The notes: generated by a model from the sequence alone, not told the origin. A stretch of 10,679 bases of DNA from Thiomargarita sp. (GCA_023144675.1 JAGLFE010000533.1:1-10679), one strand, 5' to 3'; counted from the stretch's first letter, positions 1 through 6,408 are shown. Translations and numbers: made by a program.

Positions 1-102
1 TCAACTTTTTATATCTGCGTAACTTCAGCTGCTAATTATGCTATTTTTGTACAATACACAAAATTTGGCACGGACTACGTAATTTTTAACAAAAACAGCT
101 AA
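1..102 (+). CDS. Possible 3' end of an upstream gene (partial)
   Basis: Frame 1 is open from the window edge to a TAA at 100-102 (33 codons), reading ...FVQYTKFGTDYVIFNKNS. The other two forward frames are closed by stops at 20-22 and 33-35, so an open frame of this length in such AT-rich DNA mildly favours real coding. It would end 30 bases before the GTG of the transporter gene, a spacing compatible with an operon. I recognise no family in so short a tail, and chance openness cannot be excluded. Confidence 0.3.
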   Translation, partial: STFYICVTSAANYAIFVQYTKFGTDYVIFNKNS

Positions 103-132
103 ATTAATGCTAAAAAGGAGTAATTATATAAC

Positions 133-1866
133 GTGCAGGCAAAAACAACAAATTACCGTGAATTAACAGTAATTGCGGTATTATTAGGTATTGTCCAAGG
201 AATTATTTTAAATATTGCATTTATTTACATTGCTTTAAAATTAGGATTTTCCATTGGAGGTTCAACTATTGCGGCTATTCTTGGTTATGTATTTCTGCGT
301 GGTTTTTCTAATAAAGGCACAATTGTAGAAAATAATATTAACCAAACTATTGCATCAAGTATTAATTCTGCTGGAGTAGGTATTGTTTTTGTTTTACCAG
401 CTTTATTTTTACTGAGTGTGCAACAAAGTGATTTAATTTTATCAATTTGGTCATTATTACTAGCTGGAATCGCTGGAGCGGTTTTAGGAGTAGTAATTAT
501 TATTCCCTTGCGTAAACAATTAATTGAAATAGAACGTTTACGTTTCCCAACTGGAGTTGCCGTTGCAACTATTATACGTTCTGGAGCGGCGGGGGTTGAT
601 AAAGCTAAATTATTAATTATTGGTTTTATCATTAGTGCTGCTTGGAAAATATTATTAATTTCGGGTTGGTTAGATACAGAAGGTATATTTGAAAATGAAG
701 AACTGAATTTAAGTTTTGGAATCTTGCCTGATTATGTTGCTCCTGCAATTTATTTATCCATGTTAAATTTTGCCGCTGGTTTGTTATCAGGACGAGCTGG
801 CTTGCCATTTCTTTGGGGAGGTATTGTAGCTTGGTGGATATTATCACCCACTTCAGTATTCGCTGGTTGGATTCCTACAGATTTAGAAGGACAAGTATTA
901 GTTGATTTCATTTATGCCAATATGTTACGCCCTTTAGGTATTGCAATTTTAATTGGTGCTGCTTTTACTGAGGTTATTGTTCATTATCCTGCAATTAAAA
1001 GTGCATTCTATTCACTTGCGACTGCTTCTCGTACCGCTAGTTGTAGTATGACTGGTAAAGAAGAAATGCCTTTTAAAGTCTTAATAATTGGTGGAATAAG
1101 CGCGGTTTTATTATTCTTTATAGCAACTTGGAGTATGTCCGATATTTCCATAATACAAGCTATATTAATTGCCTTAATTAGTACACTTTGGTTAGGTTTA
1201 GCTGGATTAATTATAACCGAATGTGCTGGTTTAACCGACATTTCTCCAATATCGGGTATTTCCTTGATTTCAGTAACAATGGTTATGATTATACTCAATG
1301 GAAATATAGCGGCTGCCATGATTGTAGCTCTAACGGTTGCAGTTGCAGTTGGTCAAAGTTCGGATATGATGCAAGATTTAAAAACTGGTTTTATGGTCGG
1401 TAGCCGTCCATTTTTACAACAATCAGTCCAATTTGCTACCTCATGGATTGGTGTTATAGTTGCGTTTGGAGTTGTTTATGTATTATGGAGTACCAGTGGA
1501 TTTGGACCGAATACACCTTTGCCTGCACCTCAAGCAACGGCTTTAACCAGCATTATCGAAACGATTCAAAATGATGCTGTGCCTGTGGATAAATATATTT
1601 TAGGCGGTATAATTGGCATTTTATTAGGTGTTGTACCTATCGCAAGTTTAGGCATTTTAATTGGGTTAGCAATGTATTTGCCTTTTTCGATTACTTTAGG
1701 TTATGGAATCGGTTGTTTAGTCAACATTTTTATTTCCAAACGTAAAGGAAAATCTTTTGTTGAAAATAAAATTGTGCCACTCGCTGCTGGCTTAATTATT
1801 GGTGAAGCACTGATGGGTGTTGGTTATGCAATTTATAATATTATACAATCAACCAACGGAGTATAA
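133..1866 (+). CDS. OPT-family oligopeptide/metal-chelate transporter
   Basis: Polytopic inner-membrane protein of 577 residues, within the usual bacterial OPT range. Members are thought to import oligopeptides or metal chelates such as siderophores using the proton gradient; the substrate cannot be read from sequence. Hydrophobic segments run almost end to end, starting near residue 11. Recognisable family blocks are NNINQTIASS at about 67-76, ERLRFPTGVAVAT at about 134-146 (family form ERLRFPEG...), YLPFSITLG in the C-terminal third, and GLIIGEALMGVGYAI near the C-terminus. The start is GTG at 133: an in-frame TAA at 121-123 leaves no earlier start, and an AAGGAG lies at 115-120, 12 bases upstream, which is slightly long. 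The stop is one base before the next ATG, so the two genes are very probably co-translated. Family assignment is secure, transported compound unknown. Confidence 0.9.
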   Translation: MQAKTTNYRELTVIAVLLGIVQGIILNIAFIYIALKLGFSIGGSTIAAILGYVFLRGFSNKGTIVENNINQTIASSINSAGVGIVFVLPALFLLSVQQSDLILSIWSLLLAGIAGAVLGVVIIIPLRKQLIEIERLRFPTGVAVATIIRSGAAGVDKAKLLIIGFIISAAWKILLISGWLDTEGIFENEELNLSFGILPDYVAPAIYLSMLNFAAGLLSGRAGLPFLWGGIVAWWILSPTSVFAGWIPTDLEGQVLVDFIYANMLRPLGIAILIGAAFTEVIVHYPAIKSAFYSLATASRTASCSMTGKEEMPFKVLIIGGISAVLLFFIATWSMSDISIIQAILIALISTLWLGLAGLIITECAGLTDISPISGISLISVTMVMIILNGNIAAAMIVALTVAVAVGQSSDMMQDLKTGFMVGSRPFLQQSVQFATSWIGVIVAFGVVYVLWSTSGFGPNTPLPAPQATALTSIIETIQNDAVPVDKYILGGIIGILLGVVPIASLGILIGLAMYLPFSITLGYGIGCLVNIFISKRKGKSFVENKIVPLAAGLIIGEALMGVGYAIYNIIQSTNGV

Positions 1867-1867
1867 A

Positions 1868-2407
1868 ATGCGGACATTTTCCTTATTACTGTTTTCTATG
1901 AGCATTATTATGGCTTTAATTAGTGCGCTTAAATTGCCAGCAGATAATGAATTATGCTCAGATATGTTACCTATTTATATTATAGCAATTATATTTGCTT
2001 TAATAAGTATTTTATTACTGTATTGGCAACAGAAAAAGAACCAAAAATTGAACACAAAAAATTATAATAAATCTGCAATAATTAAATTATTGCCCCAATT
2101 ATATATTGAAATGCAACTTTTTGAGAAAGAAATTCATTTAGCTAATACAACTATAATCATTGAAAAAGTTAATTATTTTCTTGATAATTATTTAATTCCA
2201 GCCTCTCAAAATAAATTAACTTGTAATAAATATGGAATGATAAAAATAGTTCTTGCTATTGCGCTATGTGAACGTTATCTTAATCGTGTTTGGTCAGCGG
2301 CTAGTGATAACAATATTCAAGAAGCAATTGCAGCTTATAATAATGCTATCAATGCCGCTCAGGAAGTGGATAATCTTTATTGGCAAATGAAAAATAATTG
2401 TCAATAA
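1868..2407 (+). CDS. Small membrane protein coupled to the OPT transporter, function unknown
   Basis: I choose ATG 1868 (179 residues). An upstream in-frame ATG at 1817 would overlap the transporter and has less support, whereas 1868 has GGAG at 1858-1861 with six bases of spacing. Two hydrophobic helices (about residues 4-21 and 33-52) form a hairpin-like N-terminus. A basic stretch (QQKKNQK) follows, then a soluble, largely helical region of about 125 residues containing ERYLNRVWSAASDN at about 135-148, which looks conserved-type rather than low complexity. With the basic stretch just after helix 2, the soluble part is probably cytoplasmic. One base separates it from the OPT gene, so an accessory or stability role for the transporter is a reasonable inference, but I recognise no named family. 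It converges on the ABC ATPase gene with an 18-base gap and no obvious terminator. Confidence 0.75.
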   Translation: MRTFSLLLFSMSIIMALISALKLPADNELCSDMLPIYIIAIIFALISILLLYWQQKKNQKLNTKNYNKSAIIKLLPQLYIEMQLFEKEIHLANTTIIIEKVNYFLDNYLIPASQNKLTCNKYGMIKIVLAIALCERYLNRVWSAASDNNIQEAIAAYNNAINAAQEVDNLYWQMKNNCQ

Positions 2408-2425
2408 TAAAATTTCTTGGTGCTT

Positions 2426-3334
2426 TTACGAACTACTAGTTAAACTTAGAAAAACTTCTTCCAAGCCAGGTTCTTCAGTATGTAAATCAGAAAATTGGAT
2501 ATTAGAACAACGTAAATGTTCTAAAATAGCTCCAATTTGATCGTGTTCACGATGTAAACGTAAAACTAATTTATTCTTTTGCAAAGATTGTACTTTATCT
2601 TGTAAAGAAGCTGGTATTTTGGGGTTATTATCAATAAGATTTAGATATAATAAACGATAAGGATAGCGGTTTAATAAAGCTGTTTTATCTTCAAAAGCAA
2701 TTAATTTTCCTTTATTTAAAATGGCGATTTGTTCACATAAAGCTTCTGCTTCTTCTAAATAATGGGTGGTTAAAACGATAGTATGCCCCTTTTGGTGCAA
2801 CTCTTTAGTGAACGACCATAAAATTTGACGCAGTTCAACATCGACACCCGCAGTAGGTTCGTCTAAAACTACCACTGGAGGCTTATGCACTAAAGCTTGA
2901 GCAATGAGTAATCGCCGTTTCATCCCACCAGATAATTTTTGTAAACTAACATTTTTTTTATCAGTTAAATCAAAAATGTGCAATAATTCATCTAACCATG
3001 GTTGATTTTTTCGTCCATATCCAAAATAGCCTGATTGTAATTTTAATAATTCACCAACAGTGAAAATAGCATCATAGGCTAATTCTTGAGGCACAATGCC
3101 TATTGAATGACGTGCTTGTCGCCATTGAGAACGGACATCATAACCCATAATTTCAACAGTACCTTGACTTGCATAGGTTAAACCAGCTATTATGTTAATT
3201 AAAGTTGATTTTCCAGCTCCATTAGGTCCAAGCAAGCCAAAAAAGCAACCTTTAGGAATATCAAAATCTACTCCTTTAAGAGCATGTAAATTATCATAAT
3301 ATTTATGTACTTTTGATATATGAATAGCAGACAT
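2426..3334 (-). CDS. YadG-like ABC-2 transporter ATP-binding protein
   Basis: Cytoplasmic ATPase subunit of an ABC-2 type exporter, very like E. coli YadG across its length. With ATG at 3334 (302 residues) the Walker A GPNGAGKST is at 36-44, the Q-loop glutamine at about 83, the signature LSGGM at 134-138, Walker B VVVLDEP at 154-160 followed by TAGVD, and the H-loop histidine in LTTHYLEEAE at about 191. All are intact, so the enzyme should hydrolyse ATP. A TTG at 3340 would add two residues; ATG is preferred, though neither has a clear Shine-Dalgarno. In many beta- and gammaproteobacteria a YadG/YadH pair follows the mla genes. Here the ATPase follows mlaB but the YadH permease is missing: the next gene is convergent. 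The substrate is unknown; the permease may be encoded elsewhere. Confidence 0.88.
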   Translation of the reverse strand: MSAIHISKVHKYYDNLHALKGVDFDIPKGCFFGLLGPNGAGKSTLINIIAGLTYASQGTVEIMGYDVRSQWRQARHSIGIVPQELAYDAIFTVGELLKLQSGYFGYGRKNQPWLDELLHIFDLTDKKNVSLQKLSGGMKRRLLIAQALVHKPPVVVLDEPTAGVDVELRQILWSFTKELHQKGHTIVLTTHYLEEAEALCEQIAILNKGKLIAFEDKTALLNRYPYRLLYLNLIDNNPKIPASLQDKVQSLQKNKLVLRLHREHDQIGAILEHLRCSNIQFSDLHTEEPGLEEVFLSLTSSS

Positions 3335-3377
3335 GCGCAATGATTTTTTTCTAATTAGATAAAAGAATTCAAACTTT

Positions 3378-3406
3378 AGTAAATAGAAGAAAAATTAATT
3401 CGTCAA
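3378..3406 (-). promoter_or_regulatory. Candidate sigma-70 promoter for the YadG-like gene
   Basis: On the minus strand, TTGACG (3406-3401, 5 of 6 to consensus) is followed after 17 bases by TTTACT (3383-3378, 4 of 6). It lies just beyond the hairpin at 3410-3442 and about 45 bases before the ATG, which fits independent transcription of the ATPase. The -10 is mediocre and AT-rich DNA gives chance matches. Confidence 0.4.
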
Positions 3407-3409
3407 TAT

Positions 3410-3442
3410 AAACTTGCTAGATATTTAATACCTAGCAAGTTT
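3410..3442 (-). terminator. Hairpin after mlaB, probable terminator or processing site
   Basis: A perfect 11-base inverted repeat has arms AAACTTGCTAG and CTAGCAAGTTT around an 11-base AT loop, about 50 bases past the mlaB stop. The strand leaving the hairpin continues TATATTGACG, only a weak U-tract, so this could be an inefficient terminator or an mRNA 3'-end stabiliser. It is far more GC-rich than the surrounding spacer, which supports selection for the stem. Confidence 0.5.
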
Positions 3443-3493
3443 GTCTCTGAAAAATTATACTAAAATTTGAATTTCTAAAGATAGGTTATAGAA

Positions 3494-3778
3494 TTAAGTA
3501 CTTAATATATCTTGCACACCACTTAACGCAGCAAGATTAAGCATTTTGGAAGGAATATTACTAAATCTGATTTGCTTGGCTTGTCTTTTAAATTCAACCA
3601 ATAAAGCTAAACCAGCACTATCTACATACTCTACCTCATTTAAATCCAACACTTGAGGCAAACTATTACTAGAAACAAAAGTTGTAAATTCTACTAATAA
3701 ATTATTAGCAGTCGTGAATGTTAAATTGCCTGATAACCGCCATACATTTCCATCACCAACCGAAAATTGAGTAACCAT
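3494..3778 (-). CDS. mlaB: MlaB, STAS-domain subunit of the phospholipid transporter
   Basis: A 94-residue single STAS domain. In the Mla system MlaB sits in the cytoplasm bound to the ATPase MlaF and is needed for complex assembly and activity. The diagnostic loop after the third strand reads LDLNEVEYVDSAGLALL, with D53-S54-A55-G56 at the position of the STAS phosphorylation/interaction site. Length matches the family (about 95-100). It starts at ATG 3778, eight bases past the mlaC stop, with only a weak GAAG upstream, consistent with translational coupling. Its normal partner MlaF is not encoded in the window, so either mlaF is at another locus or this protein regulates a different ATPase. 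The YadG-like ATPase next door is a speculative alternative. Confidence 0.82.
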   Translation of the reverse strand: MVTQFSVGDGNVWRLSGNLTFTTANNLLVEFTTFVSSNSLPQVLDLNEVEYVDSAGLALLVEFKRQAKQIRFSNIPSKMLNLAALSGVQDILST

Positions 3779-3786
3779 GGCATTAT

Positions 3787-4407
3787 TTATTCTTCAGTTT
3801 TCTTATCTTCATTTTTATCATTAAGTTTTTTAATTAAGCCATCAATACCTATTGTTGTAATATCATTAGCAAACTCAGAGCGATAAGTAGTTACCAAACT
3901 AACACCTTCAACCGACACATTGTAAACTTGCCATTGATTTTCCTTATTCTTATACATATTATAATCGATATTGATTGACTTTGAGTCATTTGTTTCTACA
4001 TTTACTGAAACCAGTATCCTTTTTTTCTTGGATTTAGAGGAATAATTAACTTGTTTAACTGTACTAGCAGCTTCAGATAGAGCTTTGGAATAAGTTCTTA
4101 CAAGAAGACCATGAAAAGCATTAGTAAAGTCATTTTTTTGAGTTTTAGTTACTTTTTTCCAATTTTTACTTAATACTAATTTGGACATTTTTCTAAAATC
4201 AAAAACTTTGTCCACCAATTTTCCAACTTCTGCTACATCTTCCAATCGTTTTGGATCAGCTAATACATCATCTGTAGTAGTTTTAATCAAATTTTCGGCT
4301 TCTGCCAAATCTATTTCAGACACTTCCTCACTAGCCCAAACACCAGCTTGGAAAAATAGCATTCCCATTGTTAAAACAGCAGTTATGCTAGGTTTAAAAT
4401 ATTTCAT
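3787..4407 (-). CDS. mlaC: MlaC, periplasmic phospholipid-binding shuttle
   Basis: A 206-residue MlaC/Ttg2D-family protein (E. coli MlaC is 211). It carries phospholipid across the periplasm between the outer-membrane MlaA complex and the inner-membrane MlaFEDB complex. The N-terminus is a standard signal peptide: MKYFKP, a hydrophobic core to about residue 22, then a probable cleavage after VWA at 25. The mature part shows family features such as VFDFRKMSKLVLSKNW, an FTNAFHGLLVRTYSKAL helix, and the late segment WQVYNVSVEGVSLVTTYRSEF. The ATG at 4407 has AGGAG at 4419-4423 on the coding strand, 11 bases upstream. It is the middle gene of mlaD-C-B; the tail is rich in Lys and Glu. Assignment is confident. 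Confidence 0.9.
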   Translation of the reverse strand: MKYFKPSITAVLTMGMLFFQAGVWASEEVSEIDLAEAENLIKTTTDDVLADPKRLEDVAEVGKLVDKVFDFRKMSKLVLSKNWKKVTKTQKNDFTNAFHGLLVRTYSKALSEAASTVKQVNYSSKSKKKRILVSVNVETNDSKSINIDYNMYKNKENQWQVYNVSVEGVSLVTTYRSEFANDITTIGIDGLIKKLNDKNEDKKTEE

Positions 4408-4469
4408 GTTAAGTTTTTCTCCTAATAATTAAAAAACAAATTTAAATGGTGATTTATTCATTACTAAAA

Positions 4470-4943
4470 TTATTCAGCGTTAGCGACTGAATTATATAAA
4501 TACTTACCGATTAATTGTTCCAAAATAATAGCCGATTGCGTCAATCCTGGATCAATTTCAGCATTATTAGTTAAATATTCTTCTTCAGCACCAGGTTCTA
4601 ACCCAATATATTGCTCTCCCAATAAGCCCGCAGTATAAATACTAGCAGAAGTATCTATTGGAATTTTTTTATAGCGAGGATCAATATTTATTTTAACAAT
4701 AGCCTGATAATCTTCATCATCATAAAAAATATTAGCTACTCTACCAATCCGTACCCCAGCCATTTTCACTGGCGATTTGACAGTTAAGCCTCCAATATTT
4801 TCAAATATTAAAGTAACAGTATAGCCTTTATCGGCAAAAATTTCACCTAAACGACTTACCTTCATTGACAACATAAGTATAGCTAAAAAGCTTAATACTA
4901 CAAAAATACCAACCGCAATTTCTACAGTTTTTGTTGATTGCAT
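4470..4943 (-). CDS. mlaD: MlaD, MCE-domain phospholipid transport subunit
   Basis: A 157-residue inner-membrane-anchored MCE protein; MlaD forms a hexameric ring in the periplasm through which phospholipid passes between MlaE and MlaC. One transmembrane helix (about 9-27) is followed by the MCE domain (about 40-118) with FENIGGLTVKSPVKMAGVRIG and the near-invariant TAGLLGEQYIGLEPG. The C-terminal helix LEQLIGKYLY lines the pore in characterised MlaD. The tail after it is shorter than in E. coli (183 residues in total there). ATG 4943 gives the standard N-terminus MQSTKTVEIAVGIF; no clear Shine-Dalgarno precedes it. It is the first gene of its operon, with a promoter at 4990-5018, whereas mlaF and mlaE normally precede it. 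Confidence 0.93.
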   Translation of the reverse strand: MQSTKTVEIAVGIFVVLSFLAILMLSMKVSRLGEIFADKGYTVTLIFENIGGLTVKSPVKMAGVRIGRVANIFYDDEDYQAIVKINIDPRYKKIPIDTSASIYTAGLLGEQYIGLEPGAEEEYLTNNAEIDPGLTQSAIILEQLIGKYLYNSVANAE

Positions 4944-4989
4944 AATTTTTTTACAATATAATTTTTAGATATTTAACTACTTTTATTAT

Positions 4990-5018
4990 ATAATACTCAA
5001 TGAAAGTTAATGTGTCAA
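4990..5018 (-). promoter_or_regulatory. Sigma-70 promoter of mlaDCB
   Basis: On the minus strand a perfect -35 TTGACA (5018-5013) is spaced exactly 17 bases from TATTAT (4995-4990, 5 of 6). Transcription would start near 4983, giving a leader of about 40 bases before mlaD. Nothing else in the 206-base divergent spacer matches as well. It supports mlaD as a true operon head rather than the middle of a longer mla operon. Confidence 0.65.
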
Positions 5019-5031
5019 TATTTTAAAAAAT

Positions 5032-5075
5032 TATTTTTATTAATAAGTTATTATATTTTTATTAATAAGTTATTA
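5032..5075. repeat. Exact 22-bp tandem duplication with palindromic cores
   Basis: Positions 5032-5053 and 5054-5075 are identical over 22 bases, back to back. Each copy contains the 13-base palindrome TAATAAGTTATTA (arms of 6 around a central G; arms of 7 in the second copy). The pair lies just upstream of the mlaD -35 and about 75 bases before ridA. Possible roles are a two-site operator, an UP-like A/T element, or a simple replication-slippage duplication. Confidence 0.8.
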
Positions 5076-5149
5076 AACTAAATATATAAAGCAAAAAATA
5101 TGCCCAATATATTAAACATCCTTAAATTATAATCAAGGAATTTATTTTA

Positions 5150-5536
5150 ATGTCGTATGAAGTAATTAATACCGTTGATGCTCCTCAAGCAATAGGCACT
5201 TATTCACAAGCAATTAAGGTTGCTAATACGGTTTATTTATCAGGGCAAATTCCCTTGGTGCCAGAAACAATGAATTTACATACTGGCGATATGACTGCTC
5301 AAATTCATCAAGTATTCAAGAATTTACAAGCGGTTGCAACGGCGGCTGGTGGAAATTTGACTAATATTGTAAAATTAAATATTTTTTTGATAGATTTAAA
5401 TCATTTTAGTTTAGTTAATGAAATAATGGCTGAATATTTTCCACAACCTTATCCAGCTCGTGCAGTAGTTGGAGTGGCTAAATTGCCTAAAGAAGCAGTT
5501 ATTGAGATGGATGCAGTTCTAGTTTTACTTGAGTAA
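5150..5536 (+). CDS. ridA: RidA family 2-iminobutanoate/2-iminopropanoate deaminase
   Basis: A 128-residue cytosolic trimeric enzyme that hydrolyses reactive enamine/imine intermediates released by PLP enzymes such as threonine dehydratase, giving 2-ketoacids and ammonia and protecting other PLP enzymes. Family landmarks are present: GTYSQA at 16-21, SGQIP at 31-35, the substrate-carboxylate-binding arginine in YPARAVV (R104), and the catalytic-region glutamate in VIEMDAV (E119). The length is typical (E. coli 128). ATG 5150 is preceded by AAGGAA at 5135-5140, nine bases away. It appears to be a single-gene unit, divergent from mlaD and upstream of the independently promoted rplU. R104 places it among active deaminases rather than the inactive Rid subgroups. 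Confidence 0.92.
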   Translation: MSYEVINTVDAPQAIGTYSQAIKVANTVYLSGQIPLVPETMNLHTGDMTAQIHQVFKNLQAVATAAGGNLTNIVKLNIFLIDLNHFSLVNEIMAEYFPQPYPARAVVGVAKLPKEAVIEMDAVLVLLE

Positions 5537-5561
5537 ATTTGTTAAGAATATTAAAATAAAC

Positions 5562-5590
5562 TTGTTTTTTAGATTTAAATTCCTTACAAT
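5562..5590 (+). promoter_or_regulatory. Candidate sigma-70 promoter of rplU-rpmA
   Basis: TTGTTT (5562-5567) and TACAAT (5585-5590, 5 of 6) are separated by 17 bases. The implied start near 5597 gives a leader of about 44 bases before rplU. The -35 is weak (3 of 6), but the position right after ridA is what an independent ribosomal-protein operon needs. Confidence 0.5.
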
Positions 5591-5640
5591 ACTAAATATT
5601 TTTTAATTTCAAATAACAAAAATGGAGAATATGTAAATTT

Positions 5641-6036
5641 ATGTATGCAGTGATAAAAACTGGTGGTAAACAGTATAAAGTAACTGAAGGTGAACAACTA
5701 CGAGTAGAAAAGTTGGATGCTGAGGTGGGAGCAAGTATTGATTTTAATGAAGTTTTACTCGTTGCTGATAATAATGAAATTAAACTTGGAACACCGCTAG
5801 TTAGTGGTGGCAAAGTTTCAGCTACAGTTGAAGAACATGGACGTGGCAAAAAAATTAAAATTATTAAATTTAAACGCCGTAAACATCACATGAAACGTAT
5901 GGGTCATCGCCAATCTTATACAGAAGTTAGAATCACTAATATTATTGCAGATGGTATTACTGCATCTATCGAGCCAAAACAAGAAACGGTTACGGATGAT
6001 GATGCAACACCAGAACAACACACTGAAACTGTATAA
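5641..6036 (+). CDS. rplU: 50S ribosomal protein L21 with acidic C-terminal tail
   Basis: L21 binds 23S rRNA early in large-subunit assembly. Residues 1-103 follow the canonical protein closely: MYAVIKTGGKQYKVTEG at the N-terminus, HGRGKKIKIIKFKRRKHHMKRMGHRQ in the basic RNA-binding loop, then VRITNI. E. coli L21 ends at 103; here about 28 residues follow, rich in Asp, Glu and Thr (for example TVTDDDATPEQHTETV), with only one lysine, so disordered and acidic. ATG 5641 is fixed by the conserved N-terminus, but the nearest Shine-Dalgarno (GGAG, 5624-5627) is 13 bases away and better placed for an ATG-TAA minimal frame at 5631-5636. It is 22 bases before rpmA, a conserved pair. Confidence 0.95.
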   Translation: MYAVIKTGGKQYKVTEGEQLRVEKLDAEVGASIDFNEVLLVADNNEIKLGTPLVSGGKVSATVEEHGRGKKIKIIKFKRRKHHMKRMGHRQSYTEVRITNIIADGITASIEPKQETVTDDDATPEQHTETV

Positions 6037-6058
6037 CTTAAATAAAAAAGAGTAAATT

Positions 6059-6334
6059 ATGGCACATAAAAAAGCAGGCGGTAGTACTCGTAACGGACGA
6101 GATTCAAATTCAAAACGCTTAGGCGTGAAACGTTATGGTGGTCAACAGGTTTTAGCTGGCAATATTTTAGTTCGGCAACGTGGCACTAAATTTCATCCAG
6201 GAATGAATGTTGGTATGGGCAAAGATCATACTTTATTTGCTAAAATGGATGGCGAAGTTAAGTTTCAGAAAAAAGGTCCAAAAATGCGTCAATTTATCAG
6301 CATTATTCCTAATATAGTTCCTGTTGCGGCATAA
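6059..6334 (+). CDS. rpmA: 50S ribosomal protein L27
   Basis: A 91-residue L27, whose N-terminal arm reaches the peptidyl-transferase centre and helps position tRNA. It begins MAHKKAGGSTRNGRDSNSKR, the standard proteobacterial form with no cleavable N-terminal extension, followed by LGVKRYGGQQVLAGNILVRQRGT and the FHPGMNVGMGKDHTLFA block. It is about six residues longer than E. coli L27 owing to a hydrophobic end (IIPNIVPVAA). AAAGAG at 6047-6052 sits six bases before the ATG. obgE, which follows rpmA in most gammaproteobacteria, is absent; a 554-base spacer follows instead. Confidence 0.96.
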   Translation: MAHKKAGGSTRNGRDSNSKRLGVKRYGGQQVLAGNILVRQRGTKFHPGMNVGMGKDHTLFAKMDGEVKFQKKGPKMRQFISIIPNIVPVAA

Positions 6335-6339
6335 ATGTG

Positions 6340-6363
6340 AATTAAGAGCTAATGTTCTTAATT
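6340..6363 (+). terminator. Hairpin just after rpmA, weak terminator candidate
   Basis: The arms AATTAAGAGC and GTTCTTAATT pair over 10 positions (one G-U) around a TAAT loop, beginning five bases after the rpmA stop. The stem is A/T-rich and no U-run follows (AAATAATTTAG), so it may be a 3'-end stabiliser or a factor-dependent site rather than a strong intrinsic terminator. Confidence 0.35.
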
Positions 6364-6378
6364 AAATAATTTAGAATC

Positions 6379-6408
6379 GTAGGATGTGCTAAGTTTGCGA
6401 AGCGCATC
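6379..6408. repeat. Short GTAGG-headed palindromic repeat (REP-like)
   Basis: GTAGGATGTGCT and AGCGCATC flank a short AAGTTTGCGA loop; the stem GATGTGCT/AGCGCATC pairs over 8 bases with one G-U. It is sharply more GC-rich than the surrounding spacer. GTAGG-headed palindromes are a common dispersed repeat type in gammaproteobacteria and cyanobacteria, and the element at 10607-10679 starts the same way on its minus strand. Membership of a dispersed family is inference; only one clear copy of this subtype is in the window. Confidence 0.5.

Noticed and set aside
65..81. Sigma-54-like promoter: TTGGCACGG matches the -24 element
   Set aside because: The -12 element is poor (ACGTA where TTGCA/TTGCT is expected, GC dinucleotide absent), and the site lies inside the possible upstream reading frame.
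285..1319. Minus-strand open frames opposite the OPT gene (285-632, 632-847, 1008-1319)
   Set aside because: They lie wholly antisense to a long, family-matching gene and show no domain or Shine-Dalgarno; they are shadows.
1817..1867. Upstream start for the small membrane protein
   Set aside because: It would overlap the OPT coding region by 50 bases and add a polar leader before the first helix; ATG 1868 has the better-placed GGAG.
5032..5075. CRISPR array
   Set aside because: Only two units, directly abutting with no spacers and no cas genes; it is a tandem duplication.
5128..5133. TATAAT just before ridA as its -10 box
   Set aside because: A start seven bases downstream would fall on the Shine-Dalgarno, and no -35 is found at 16-18 bases; probably chance in AT-rich DNA.
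5592..6021. Minus-strand frames opposite rplU
   Set aside because: Antisense shadows of a conserved ribosomal protein gene.
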